A stretch of 64,000 bases of DNA, taken from Larix kaempferi. Its lineage: Eukaryota > Streptophyta > Pinopsida > Pinales > Pinaceae. The translations under genes were made by a program, and so were the position numbers. Positions 55,790 to 64,000 of this stretch are shown here, in pieces. How positions within the stretch are numbered: position 1 is the stretch's first letter; each line of letters opens with the position of its first letter. The notes below the pieces were generated by a model. The model ran no database searches. It saw only the letters and a program-made list of their open reading frames with translations, and had not been told where the DNA came from. The stretch spans positions 20,213,501-20,277,500 of the forward strand of contig BSBM01000047.1 in NCBI GenBank assembly GCA_027924585.1, in the 5' to 3' direction.

Positions 55790-56345
55790 GAATTTCAAAT
55801 ATATGACTCTATGGATAACCTTGCAAGGGTTTCGAGAGAGCCTTGACGAAGATTTCTACTCTATAGCATTGTTGTGATAGAGATAATCCATAGCCGATGA
55901 AATCCACACCAAAAGTGGTGAAGAAAATAAGGGGTCCATCTTGTTTGTTTCCCCAGGAATCCACCATTACATATAGTCCAATACCACACAGTTGGGACAA
56001 ATCAAGCAAAGGAATTGGTTCAAGGTCTCTTATAATTCATCCACATCTTTGTCAAAGAGAGGAATGAGATGGATTTGCAGCTTTGTGGTGCTTTCTATTC
56101 TTGTAGGAAACCCTTCCACTAGTGGCAGACGTAACTTTACTACATGGAGTACTTTGCTCGAGGAGTCACAATGATGGGCAAAGAAGGATTTGAGTTTGGA
56201 AATGTTGAGTGAAAGTTAAAGAGATGGTAATGGAGATATGTTTGAGTTTGGTTGAAAGATCTGAAAATGGGGAGATATGGCCATGATGAAGCATGGAAAC
56301 ATTATAGATCTCCCTACCACTACTACCACCATGGCCATTTTTAAC
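55790..56345 (-). pseudogene. UDP-glycosyltransferase N-terminal fragment
   Basis: The minus strand codes SMLHHGHISPFSDLSTKLKH (near 56,230-56,290), matching the start of plant UGTs in which the catalytic His lies in a GH(I/L)xPF segment. After frameshifts it reads HVVKLRLPLVEGFPTRIEST, then IHLIPLFDKDVDEL, a stop, NQFLCLICPNCVVLDYM, and WWIPGETNKMDPLF, as in UGT91-like proteins (KLPLPxVEGLP, PDWVVxDF, YWxP). These enzymes transfer sugar from UDP-sugars to small molecules. Only the acceptor-binding N-terminal half is visible; the C-terminal PSPG sugar-donor box was not found. Two or more frameshifts and three stops mark it as a pseudogene. Confidence 0.7.
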
Positions 56346-57333
56346 AAAACAAGGCGAGGTTGATGAGACTTTCACTTTCAAATTTAGAAAAAAAAGTCAG
56401 AAGTGGTTGTTGCAATGACAAAAACATATTGCATGGATTTCCAAAATGAATTGGCATCAAGATATGGGTATCAATGTGGAATAATTAATGATCAAGTCTA
56501 CTGGAGGGTAGATGGTTAATATCTTTCCATAAAAAATTAGTGTCAATGAAACTTTTAAATTTATTTTTTAATTCCACCCCACCAAAAATAACATAAAGTT
56601 TGCCATTTAATAGTTCTATCACACACATGAAGAATATAACTCTAGATAATTTTTTAATTATAATCCAAGATTATAATTTCTCCATCCTTAATGTTAAACT
56701 TTCATAAATTAATTATATATTTTAAACTATAAAACTCAAAATTTGTTGACTTCAAAACAATTATAATATATCTACCTTTCGGTAGGTATAACAAGATGAA
56801 CAAATTGTTAAACACCAAATACAATCAATCTTTTATTCTGAAGTTGATGCTACACTAGAACATTTTGGCTTAAAATTTGGAGAAAAAATCTGACGGTACG
56901 GACAGACTCTCGAAAAATACTTGTTAAAAATATAAATTTTTAATATATTTTTTAAAATTAGCCCATGTTCGTCGATCGACCAATGGTTACCATGAAACCA
57001 TTGGTATTTACACATTAAACCGCCAGTCTACCGACGTTCTTTCTTAAACCATCGGATCTTCGACGTTTAAGGCGGATAGTTGGTATTCTGACGATAAACA
57101 TTTGAACCACCGACGCACAAGGGATAACCGTTAAAATTTTGCAACGGTCAATGTTGACCATGTGGGTAAGCATCGGAAGTCTGACGTATACAAAATCTTC
57201 TCTTCGCTGCGTTATTGTTGGTGAACTTAAAGGTTTTAAATGGTTTGTCAAACAATTGTATGACACATATCCTAAGGTATGTTTGATAACATTGTTTTAA
57301 ATTTATATTTTTTTCTCTATTTTGTGTTAATTA
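56346..57333 (+). other. Upstream region of the CACTA element
   Basis: At 56,853 CACTAGAACATTTTGG could be the 5' terminus of a CACTA element. From 56,890 to 57,190 short words such as CCGACG, CATCGG and CTGACG recur, as subterminal repeats of CACTA elements do. No matching 3' terminus was recognised. Confidence 0.4.
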
Positions 57334-57417
57334 ATGTCATGTAAACTAAGGATGTATTATTTAGTACAATTAATGTTCTTTACATTAACTAGTTATTTTT
57401 TATGTTGTAGATTGTTA

Positions 57418-58270
57418 GGTGAATTTATGTTACTAGTGTCAAATATATTGCCTCTCACATACAGAGATTTATCTGCCACTATGAAAGATATTGGAATGAA
57501 ATATGAAGCTATTCATGCATGTCCTAATGATCATATTATATATTATGGACAATATGTGTTGGAAACAGAATGCCCGCAATGTCATATCAATAGGTATTGA
57601 ACTAATCAATTAACAAAAAAGGTGCCTCGCAAGGTTCTTCGTCACATTTCCATAATTCCACGTTTGCAGCGACTCTTTAGGTGCAAAAGCATAGCACGGT
57701 TTAGGGATTACCCTGCACAGAAGAAAATTGGAGATGATGTTCTTTGAATGCTTGCATATGGTTATGCATTTAGGAGCATCAAGGAAAAATGGCCAGTTTT
57801 CAAAGAAGAACCTCATAATGTTAGGCTTTCATTGTCAGCTGATTGTGTCAATCCATTTGGCAAGCTCAGGTTTATTTACTCAATGTGGGCAGTTTTTGTT
57901 ATCAACAATATCATTCCTCCTTGGATGTCAATAAAGAGGGAGCACATAATATTGGCAATGATTGTTCCAGGTATTTGTTTACAATAATTTTTTGAATGTA
58001 ACATTTCATTTCATTTCTTTGTTGCCTAATATATTTTATTTATTTATTTTCTTATATATACATATGGCAGTAATTACATGTATTTTCAAAAAATTAGGTA
58101 AGTACCAAGTCAAAGATATGAATGTATATATCAAGCTTCTTATCAATGAGCTACTTCAATTATGGACTGGCATCACTATGTATGACACCTCTAGGCTAAT
58201 AGGTAAAAAGAAATTTCAATTCCATGGAATACTTGTATGGACAATTCATTATGCCCTGGGGCTAACACAT
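57418..58270 (+). pseudogene. CACTA transposase core, first part
   Basis: Blocks seen: LPLTYRDLSATMKDIGMKYE, AIHACPNDHIIYYGQYV and ECPQCHINRY (57,440-57,600; the family has GLGYEKIHACPNDCVLY). After a stop and frameshift, VPRKVLRHISIIPRLQRLFR, then KWPVFKEEPHNVRLSLSADC, VNPFGKLRFIYSMWAVFVIN and PPWMSIKREHIILAMIVPG (57,745-57,970). A likely intron (57,970-58,096, GTATTT to ATTAG) is followed by KYQVKDMNVYIKLLINELLQ and LWTGITMYDTSR. These are the conserved Transposase_21 segments. A stop near 57,746 and frame changes break it. Confidence 0.85.
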
Positions 58271-58284
58271 TTTTGTGGTGTGAC

Positions 58285-58404
58285 GTTCCACTGCATTTTA
58301 ATAATATATAATTTTATGAAGATATCGTGCATGGTTTTTAAATGTTCATTTAAAAACCATGCACGATATCTTCATAAAATTATATATTATTGAAGTGTAG
58401 TGGA

Positions 58405-58406
<2 letters not shown>
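58285..58406. repeat. Near-perfect palindrome (60-bp arms, 2-bp loop)
   Basis: The left arm 58,285-58,344 and right arm 58,347-58,406 are reverse complements with only four mismatches, all in the outer 15 bp; the inner 45 bp match perfectly around a TT loop. An AT microsatellite follows (58,407-58,438). It splits the transposase coding region between LGLTHFCG and ANIETKGKFACPACG, which are neighbours in the family. Confidence 0.95.
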
Positions 58407-58438
<32 letters not shown>

Positions 58439-58440
<2 letters not shown>

Positions 58441-59100
58441 TGCAAATATTGAAACAAAGGGTAAATTTGCATGTCCAGCTTGTGGTCCTAAGATGAAATT
58501 TCGTCATTCAAGAAGTTTAGGAAATGAGGTGTTTGTGAGTATATGCACTTCCTCTCTAAGAACCATAGGTATATATCCACTGAAAAACATCTTTTCAATG
58601 GGAAAGAAGAGACTAGATTAAAAGCATGAAGAATGACAACACACCTATGGAAGGTGGAATATAGTAGAAATTGTCAAGGTACGCAAATTGTCTATGCGTC
58701 ATATGTGTATTATGTTTGTAATATTTATTTTGATTTCATTATGTTTACCGTATTTTCCAATTACTGTTTTAATTTTGTTTATGCTTCAAGGAGGTAGTCA
58801 AGGCATTAATGGGCTTCCACGAGGAATGAAAAGTTATCCCAAACAATTTAATAGGTTTCCCTACTATGAGGACCTACAAATAGTTCATTTGTTTGATACA
58901 ATGCATATCGGGAAGAATGTAACAGAAACGTTATGGCAAATCTTAGATGGTAAGTGTGACAAATAAAATATTGCCAAAATTTGTATTGACATTCAGGAAT
59001 CCAATCATGCATTGCAAAGTGTGATTCATTCAAATAGTGATGGAGACTAAAATAACCATCCATGGTTACTGACAAAGAAGCAAACACGATGTTGTAAAAG
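58439..59100 (+). pseudogene. CACTA transposase core, second part
   Basis: It codes ANIETKGKFACPACGPKMKF and RHSRSLGNEVF (family: STKGKLACPVC, RHSRSLGKHVF). A probable intron (58,679-58,790) precedes GGSQGINGLPRGMKSYPKQF and RFPYYEDLQIVHLFDTMHIG, KNVTETLWQILDGKCDK. The LDVMHIEKNV-type block, here FDTMHIGKNV, is diagnostic. The frame ends at a stop near 58,964 and continues with degraded sequence. Confidence 0.8.
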
Positions 59101-59289
59101 AAGTCATTCGGAAAATTATGTTTCCCACATCATTTTCTTCAAACATAAATAATATCTTAGCAAAGAAAGGTGAATTTAGTGGGTAAAAACTCATGATTGA
59201 CGCATTTTCATTAAGGTAATTATTTGGGTATATATATTTCTATATTGGTATACATTATTTTTGTATTTTTTTTTTAATGTTTTGGAAAC

Positions 59290-59990
59290 AAATAATGATT
59301 ACCTTTTATGGTCACGGCATGTCCTACCTATGTCTCTCCCAACAGCTTTGACCACAACATCCAATAATTTATATATGATATTGGCAAATACATGAGGTAA
59401 GTAGCGATTTATATGCAAAATGCTTGTTAAATTTGTTGTTGAACTAAATGATATGTGTTTTACTTGTAATGTATATAACGCTTTTGTTGAAACATGTGAT
59501 TTGCTTGCATCATTTGTAGATGGTTTTTATCAAAAGAAATCCATAAAGAAGATATAAAGTATTGGTGGAGATAAATTCTTCGGCTAATGTGTGAAATGAA
59601 AAAGTATCTACCTCTGGCATTTTCCAATGCACAAGAACACTACCTCATACACCAAATTGAAGAGATTGAAATGTGTGGACCTCTACACACAAGGCCAATG
59701 TGGATGGTGGGGAGACTTGAAATCATTGAAGGATTTTATTAGATAAAGAGCACATCCTAAGGGTTCTATGGAGGAGGGATATATGGTATATTAATCCATG
59801 GTGTATATTACTCAGATTTTTCCTATGTTAGCATTAGATATGCACATGGATCACATTTGGGATGTGAACTTCATCAAGAAATTTCAAGGGGGGCACCTAT
59901 CGGGGAAAGGTAGAATCAGTAAAGTGGAAGGTAAGTAGATGGTGGAGATTTATAATACATATGACTTTTGGTTTTTGTGTATATCGTACT
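59290..59990 (+). pseudogene. DUF4218-like segment of CACTA gene
   Basis: The plus strand reads MCEMKKYLPLAFSNAQEHYL, IHQIEEIEMCGPLHTRPMWM and VGRLEIIEGF, then, after stops, RAHPKGSMEEGYMV. The family pattern is LxxLExxFPPSFFDxMxHLxxHL, then GGPVxxRWMYPxER, then NxAxPEGSIxExY. It lies downstream of the transposase core, as in other CACTA genes. Several stops are present. Confidence 0.7.
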
Positions 59991-60379
59991 TATTATTGGT
60001 ATATTGTACTTTTTGTTTATAGTGTATTTTTTTAGCATAATATCTAATTATTGGTGAATTATTATTCTTTCATATAGTTGGTCAAGAGTGGGATGCTCTA
60101 CATTTATACATTGCAAACAATCTTGATTGGATGAAGGTATGGATTGAAAGATGTACACAATTGATTATGGAATGTTGTCATGGGAAGGGGTATCTACCTT
60201 GGTTAAAAGAGTTCATCTTGATCAAGATGCTAATCTTACGTAGAACGAAATTGATTTAGCATACGGTTTGAAAAATAAACAGACAAGAATACTAACTTTT
60301 GTTTTATCATATTAATTTTTTTGGTGTGTTTCTTTTCTGTGCGGGATACTTTCCAAGTTATATTAATATGTTTATTAAT

Positions 60380-61100
60380 TGACAATGCATTTTGTACATG
60401 GCTGACATATTGCATTTGAAACACTATAAGGCTATCTGGTGCAATGGTCGTAAAGTTCGCATTAAAATTTTGGATGAAAAGAGGAAAACTTATGATTCTG
60501 GGATAACTATAGTCTTTTAGGTCATTAATGTTTCCTCTAGGAGTGACAGACATCCAGAAATATTATCTCAAAATAGATACTATGGGAATTTGGATGATAT
60601 ACTTGAGTGTGACTTCAGATCCTTCAAATTAATTTTGTTTGACATCAAATGGTACAGGTTACGAATGAATGAATATGATCCTGATAGAACTGTTATTGAA
60701 CATGATAATGGATTTACCATGGTTAATACAAGGATGGTTGAGCCAGGAACATAGCCCTATGTTCTTCCAAGAAAATGTGAACGGGTCTTTTACTCAAAGG
60801 TTCCAGGTAAAGCAGGTTGGTCATATGTTGTTAGATATGATCCAAGAGGAAATCCTATAGAGTATCATGTACAGGAAGAAGTTGATATTGAAGAAGATGA
60901 TGATGCAGAGGTTGGGTAGGATGTAGCAGATGTGTCAAATGAATAAATTGAATAAGTTGAACCAAATGTGGGAGACTATGTTCTCAGTTATGATGTCGAT
61001 GATGATATAATAAAAAATGACATTGATGACGACGTTGATATGCTTAATTCTTTGAACATCGATTATGAACGAGATGATACATACTCAGATGCTCAGTGAA
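60380..61100 (+). pseudogene. DUF4216-like domain and acidic tail of CACTA gene
   Basis: Blocks: YYGNLDDILECDFRSFKLIL, FDIKWYRLRMNEYDPD, NGFTMVNTRMVEPG, a stop, then PYVLPRKCERVFYSKVPGK and GWSYVVRYDPRGNPIEYH. This is the DUF4216 pattern (YYGxxxxIxELDY..LFKCxWF, ..PFVxAxQxxQVFYxxDP, W.VV). The following frame is rich in Asp and Glu (VDIEEDDDAEVG, then DVDDDIIKNDIDDDVDMLNS) and ends near 61,098. Three stops fall in the last 70 codons. Confidence 0.75.
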
Positions 61101-61404
61101 GAAGATTATTAACGATATTGATAAGTTCAAATTTATGAGGTATGTAGTAATTAAAATTTTTCTATGATTTATTATCTTTAAATGATTTACTTATATGGGT
61201 TAATTACGTGTTTTCAAGTTTATGCAATTTTCTATGTTGTATGCTAAATATTTTTTATTATGACAATTTGTGTTTTGGGGAATTGAGAGTGATGTGAGGA
61301 GGAGGGGGGAGAGGCCATAAGAGCTACACTTTCACATGGTTGGCCTTGTTCAGTAGAGAATAAATTGTTCTTGAAACAAAGAGAAACTCATACAGGTTTA
61401 TACC
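61101..61404. other. Downstream flank of the CACTA gene
   Basis: AT-rich 3' sequence with a GGAGGAGGGGGGAG run near 61,298. No terminus was recognised. Confidence 0.4.
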
Positions 61405-61670
61405 ATCATCGTATTTGTCATGATCATCATCATCACTGTTATCATCATTATCAGTAGCATCATCATCAACATCAACATCACCACCATCATCACCATCATC
61501 ACCATCTTCATCCTCCTCATCATCACTATCTTCATCTGCAACATTATCATCATCGTCGTCATCATCGTCATCATCACTACCACCACCACCATCATCACCA
61601 TCTTCATCCTCACCAGCATCATCCTCATCGTCATCATCATCCTCATCATCCATCATCATCCTCATCCCTT
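61405..61670. repeat. Imperfect ATC trinucleotide microsatellite, about 265 bp
   Basis: The plus strand is almost entirely CAT/ATC with CAC, CTC and GTC variants. In one minus-strand frame it reads as a run of Asp, Glu and Gly (a 113-codon open frame), which needs no selection to exist. Confidence 0.95.
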
Positions 61671-62374
61671 GTTGGCATGGCCATTACAATCTTTGACATC
61701 TTCGAATTCAAATATGTGAAATATGTTAGTTAATGTTGTTATAAATCTCAATGTAAAATAATGTGGATGAATTTTTTTTATGTTGATCACCTTTTGACCC
61801 ATCATTTCCTATTTGTAACATTTTCAAAACACTTATACGCTATGTTTCACTTAAATTGTGAATGTTGTTCTCAAGTTTTTTCTCTACATGATAGATCTTA
61901 ACCACACCACATCATTTAAACCTATATGTATTTCAAAATACATAACTTATATTTTTAGGTTGAAAGTCCATTGCCTTGTTTCCCTTCCTTTTTGGGTATG
62001 TTTCTCGTATTCATTGTAGATAATTTGTTTCCCTTCTCTATCATCAATCTTATCTCAATAAGGTTTGCATAATCAAATATTCATTACAAAGTAAGTACAA
62101 ACTCTCAATACAAGATATGTTACGAAAAATAGAAAATTATATGAAATAGACATTCTTTAAGATTTTTTTATTGTTTCCATAAACAATAGTGTGTGTTGAT
62201 GTGTCTATATTTAATAAATTAATTGAACAAACACCAATAGAAGGAAGGCATAAAATAAATCTAACTAGATATTGATCAACTAGTTCACAACATAATCTAT
62301 TTCAACATGTAATTTCTAGATGTGAGTTTATTATGGATTCTACTATGGTAGTTGTTAATAATTTAACAACAACA
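61671..62374. other. No recognisable gene
   Basis: AT-rich; nothing supported. Confidence 0.4.
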
Positions 62375-62535
62375 AAAATGTGAACATCATGGCTAAGGCC
62401 CTTAGTAGAACCATTGGTCCCAATATAAAAGAAAATGTGAACACCATGGCCAAAAACTCAATAGAACCACCAAGCCTAGTATTGAATGTAAAAATGTGAA
62501 CAACATGGATAGGGACCTCAATAGACTCACCAACT
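62375..62535. repeat. 57-bp tandem repeat, nearly three copies
   Basis: AAAATGTGAACAYCATGG starts units near 62,376, 62,432 and 62,490, each followed by TAGAACCA-like sequence. Substitutions are frequent. Confidence 0.85.
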
Positions 62536-64000
62536 CCATTATCAATAACATCAACCCTCGTGCCCATAATCAACAAAAAAAAAAAATCCCCACGTGCCCA
62601 CAATCCCTCGGCTCTACAGAGGAGACAGTGACCGATTCCCATAGGAGACAAAGGAGAATGATCTACAAAGGAGACAAAGGATACCCTCGTGCGCAAAGGA
62701 GAAAGAGGAGACCCACAAATATCCATAAACCCCATGCGCAAAGGAGTCATAGGAGGCTCGCAAAGATGTCTTCAGTAAGTTCAGTTGGTGTTTTGTTTTT
62801 TCAATTTCTTCTCTTGTGATTCGAAACCCTCCATGACCCAATATTATCTCCTAGACCAAGAGGCCATTCTATAGAGGGTTTCCAATGATCATTGGTCTTG
62901 GGTTTGACCTAGCTAGAGATTCAAATTTTTTGGGATTCATTTTTTCCTTCTAGAGTTTGTTGGAGACCATTTCGGAAGTAGTGCTCCAATTATGTATAGC
63001 TAATAAGGTCGGCAAACAAATTTCTCAACCTTCATTCTTAGCGACATGATTTCAAATTTGTTTCGAACTTTTATCTACTACTTTGTGTATTATTTGTCAT
63101 GTTGGGTCCCTTCTCATTACATTTCTCAACCACTGGAGAATCTTGCAGGACTTTATTTCTCAAAATTTGGAAATGAGCATCCTTCTTTGTATTGAGTGTT
63201 GGTCCCCATTATTTATATTGGTTCATGGGGCATTTTGCATTACTACATCAAAACAATAAATAATTTTTTTCAACCTTGTATTCATGGGGCTTGATTCTTT
63301 TAGATTAAGTCACATAAAGAGGATAACTATGAGTAAATGATGTGATCTAGTAGACCACAGGAGATATATTTTATAATTGGTATCATTCCTCTACAGGAAC
63401 ATATTGGCGATACATTGATAAAAAAAATTAACTCATCACATTTCCTTATCCTCTTTTTGATAATTATCGCTTATGAATATACTATAATGCTATGGATATA
63501 GCTCTCTAGAGGATGATGTATATAGATTTTTTACCTATAGAGATTCTAGTTTCTGATGATGTCATTTGGATGTTAGACAGTAATTAGGGGAAGACAATCT
63601 ACATTTTGCTCTCATGGAAAACAAGACTATAATCTACCAGAAAAGAGATTACCTAATACCAGGTACTAAGAAGTCTCTCCATACAAAGCATTCATCAAGT
63701 GTGCAATTTTTGAATTCCAAAATATGGTACTATATGTTACATAGACTCTCAGGTTGCATAATAATTTCCATCATTTTTGTTCAAAGTGGCAGTTTACAAT
63801 GTTCTCCAAGTACTAATTGAGTAATCCATAAAAAACGAAAAATGTTGAAAAAATATTGTATATTATTATATATCCAAAAGAGTCTATAGATCATATCAAG
63901 AAAAGGTAGAGTTAAAGACTAATTATCAATGAGGAAACGTATCCTAAAATATCAGATTTTATGAATATTGATGCATGAACATTACTTAGATCATCAACAT
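62536..64000. other. No recognisable gene
   Basis: Repeated GGAGACAAAGGA and CGCAAAGGAG words occur at 62,640-62,760. The rest up to the window edge has short frames and no motif. Confidence 0.4.

Larger units (their letters stand above)
57334..61100 (+). mobile_element. CACTA (En/Spm) element body, decayed
   Basis: Plus-strand coding blocks occur in the order of a plant TNP2-type transposase gene: Transposase_21 core (57,418-59,060), DUF4218-like (59,520-59,770), DUF4216-like (60,380-60,920), and an acidic tail. They are separated by intron-like and inserted sequence, including a palindrome at 58,285-58,406. CACTA transposases excise and insert DNA with 3-bp target duplications. There are many stops and frameshifts. 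Confidence 0.85.

Noticed and set aside
61324-61665. Minus-strand 113-codon frame rich in Asp, Glu and Gly
   Set aside because: It is the translation of an imperfect ATC microsatellite; other frames of the same repeat are equally open.
62355-62750. 131-codon minus-strand frame
   Set aside because: It crosses the 57-bp tandem repeat and GGAGACAAAGGA-type repeats; no motif.

Overview
This window is nuclear DNA from a land plant with a large, repeat-rich genome. The evidence is the dense set of plant Copia and Gypsy retrotransposons, an L1-type LINE with a C-terminal RNase H, a tRNA-derived SINE, hAT and CACTA remnants, and plant gene fragments (an AINTEGUMENTA-like AP2 gene, a UDP-glycosyltransferase, EMG1/NEP1). 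It is AT-rich, and I found no intact host gene. The density of old, broken elements would suit a gymnosperm or another very large plant genome, but I cannot name the species.

Layout. At 1-12.3 kb there is a nest of Copia elements on the minus strand. Old Copia-A (gag and protease 11.24-12.28 kb, integrase 8.95-10.08 kb, reverse transcriptase 3.04-3.59 kb and 208-260) was interrupted by Copia-B (3,594-8,946), by a small gag-only Copia-C (266-3,041, target duplication ATGGC), by an LTR running off the left edge, and by about 1.15 kb rich in a CTCGATCGAG-type palindrome. At 13.4-14.4 kb two related MITE-like copies flank an RNase H fragment. At 14.8-19.0 kb lies a large inverted repeat with arms of about 1.4 kb and a SINE in its spacer. 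At 21.3-23.0 kb a decayed AINTEGUMENTA-like gene lies, apparently without introns, between LTR-like direct repeats beside a primer-binding-site-like sequence.

At 25,498-32,495 there is a complete, fairly young, non-autonomous Gypsy-type element (target duplication AAAAT). It has gag-protease in one frame with a single stop and an array of 18-residue repeats where reverse transcriptase would be expected. A 57-bp tandem array follows (33.5-33.9 kb), then a 3.6-kb solo LTR (34,781-38,387, duplication TCTTT) and a 5'-truncated LINE (39,350-41,592, 18-bp duplication). Two diverged copies of a segment (43.39-45.71 and 46.44-49.26 kb) serve as empty-site controls for each other: one holds a 1.6-kb solo LTR (duplication AACTA), the other an oligo(A)-tailed insert with a decayed 279-codon frame. 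The right end holds a hAT transposase with a probable intron, a hAT-like MITE, the last exon of EMG1/NEP1, a broken UGT N-terminus, a CACTA transposase interrupted by an almost perfect 122-bp palindrome, and a large ATC microsatellite.

Nothing here forms a host operon or pathway; the layout is a record of successive insertions. The most unusual items are the AINTEGUMENTA-like sequence between LTR-like repeats, the large inverted repeat with paired ORFs, the repeat array inside the Gypsy element, the oligo(A)-tailed unknown gene, and the CACTA palindrome. All homology calls were made by eye from translated motifs, with no database search; boundaries without a target duplication are approximate.
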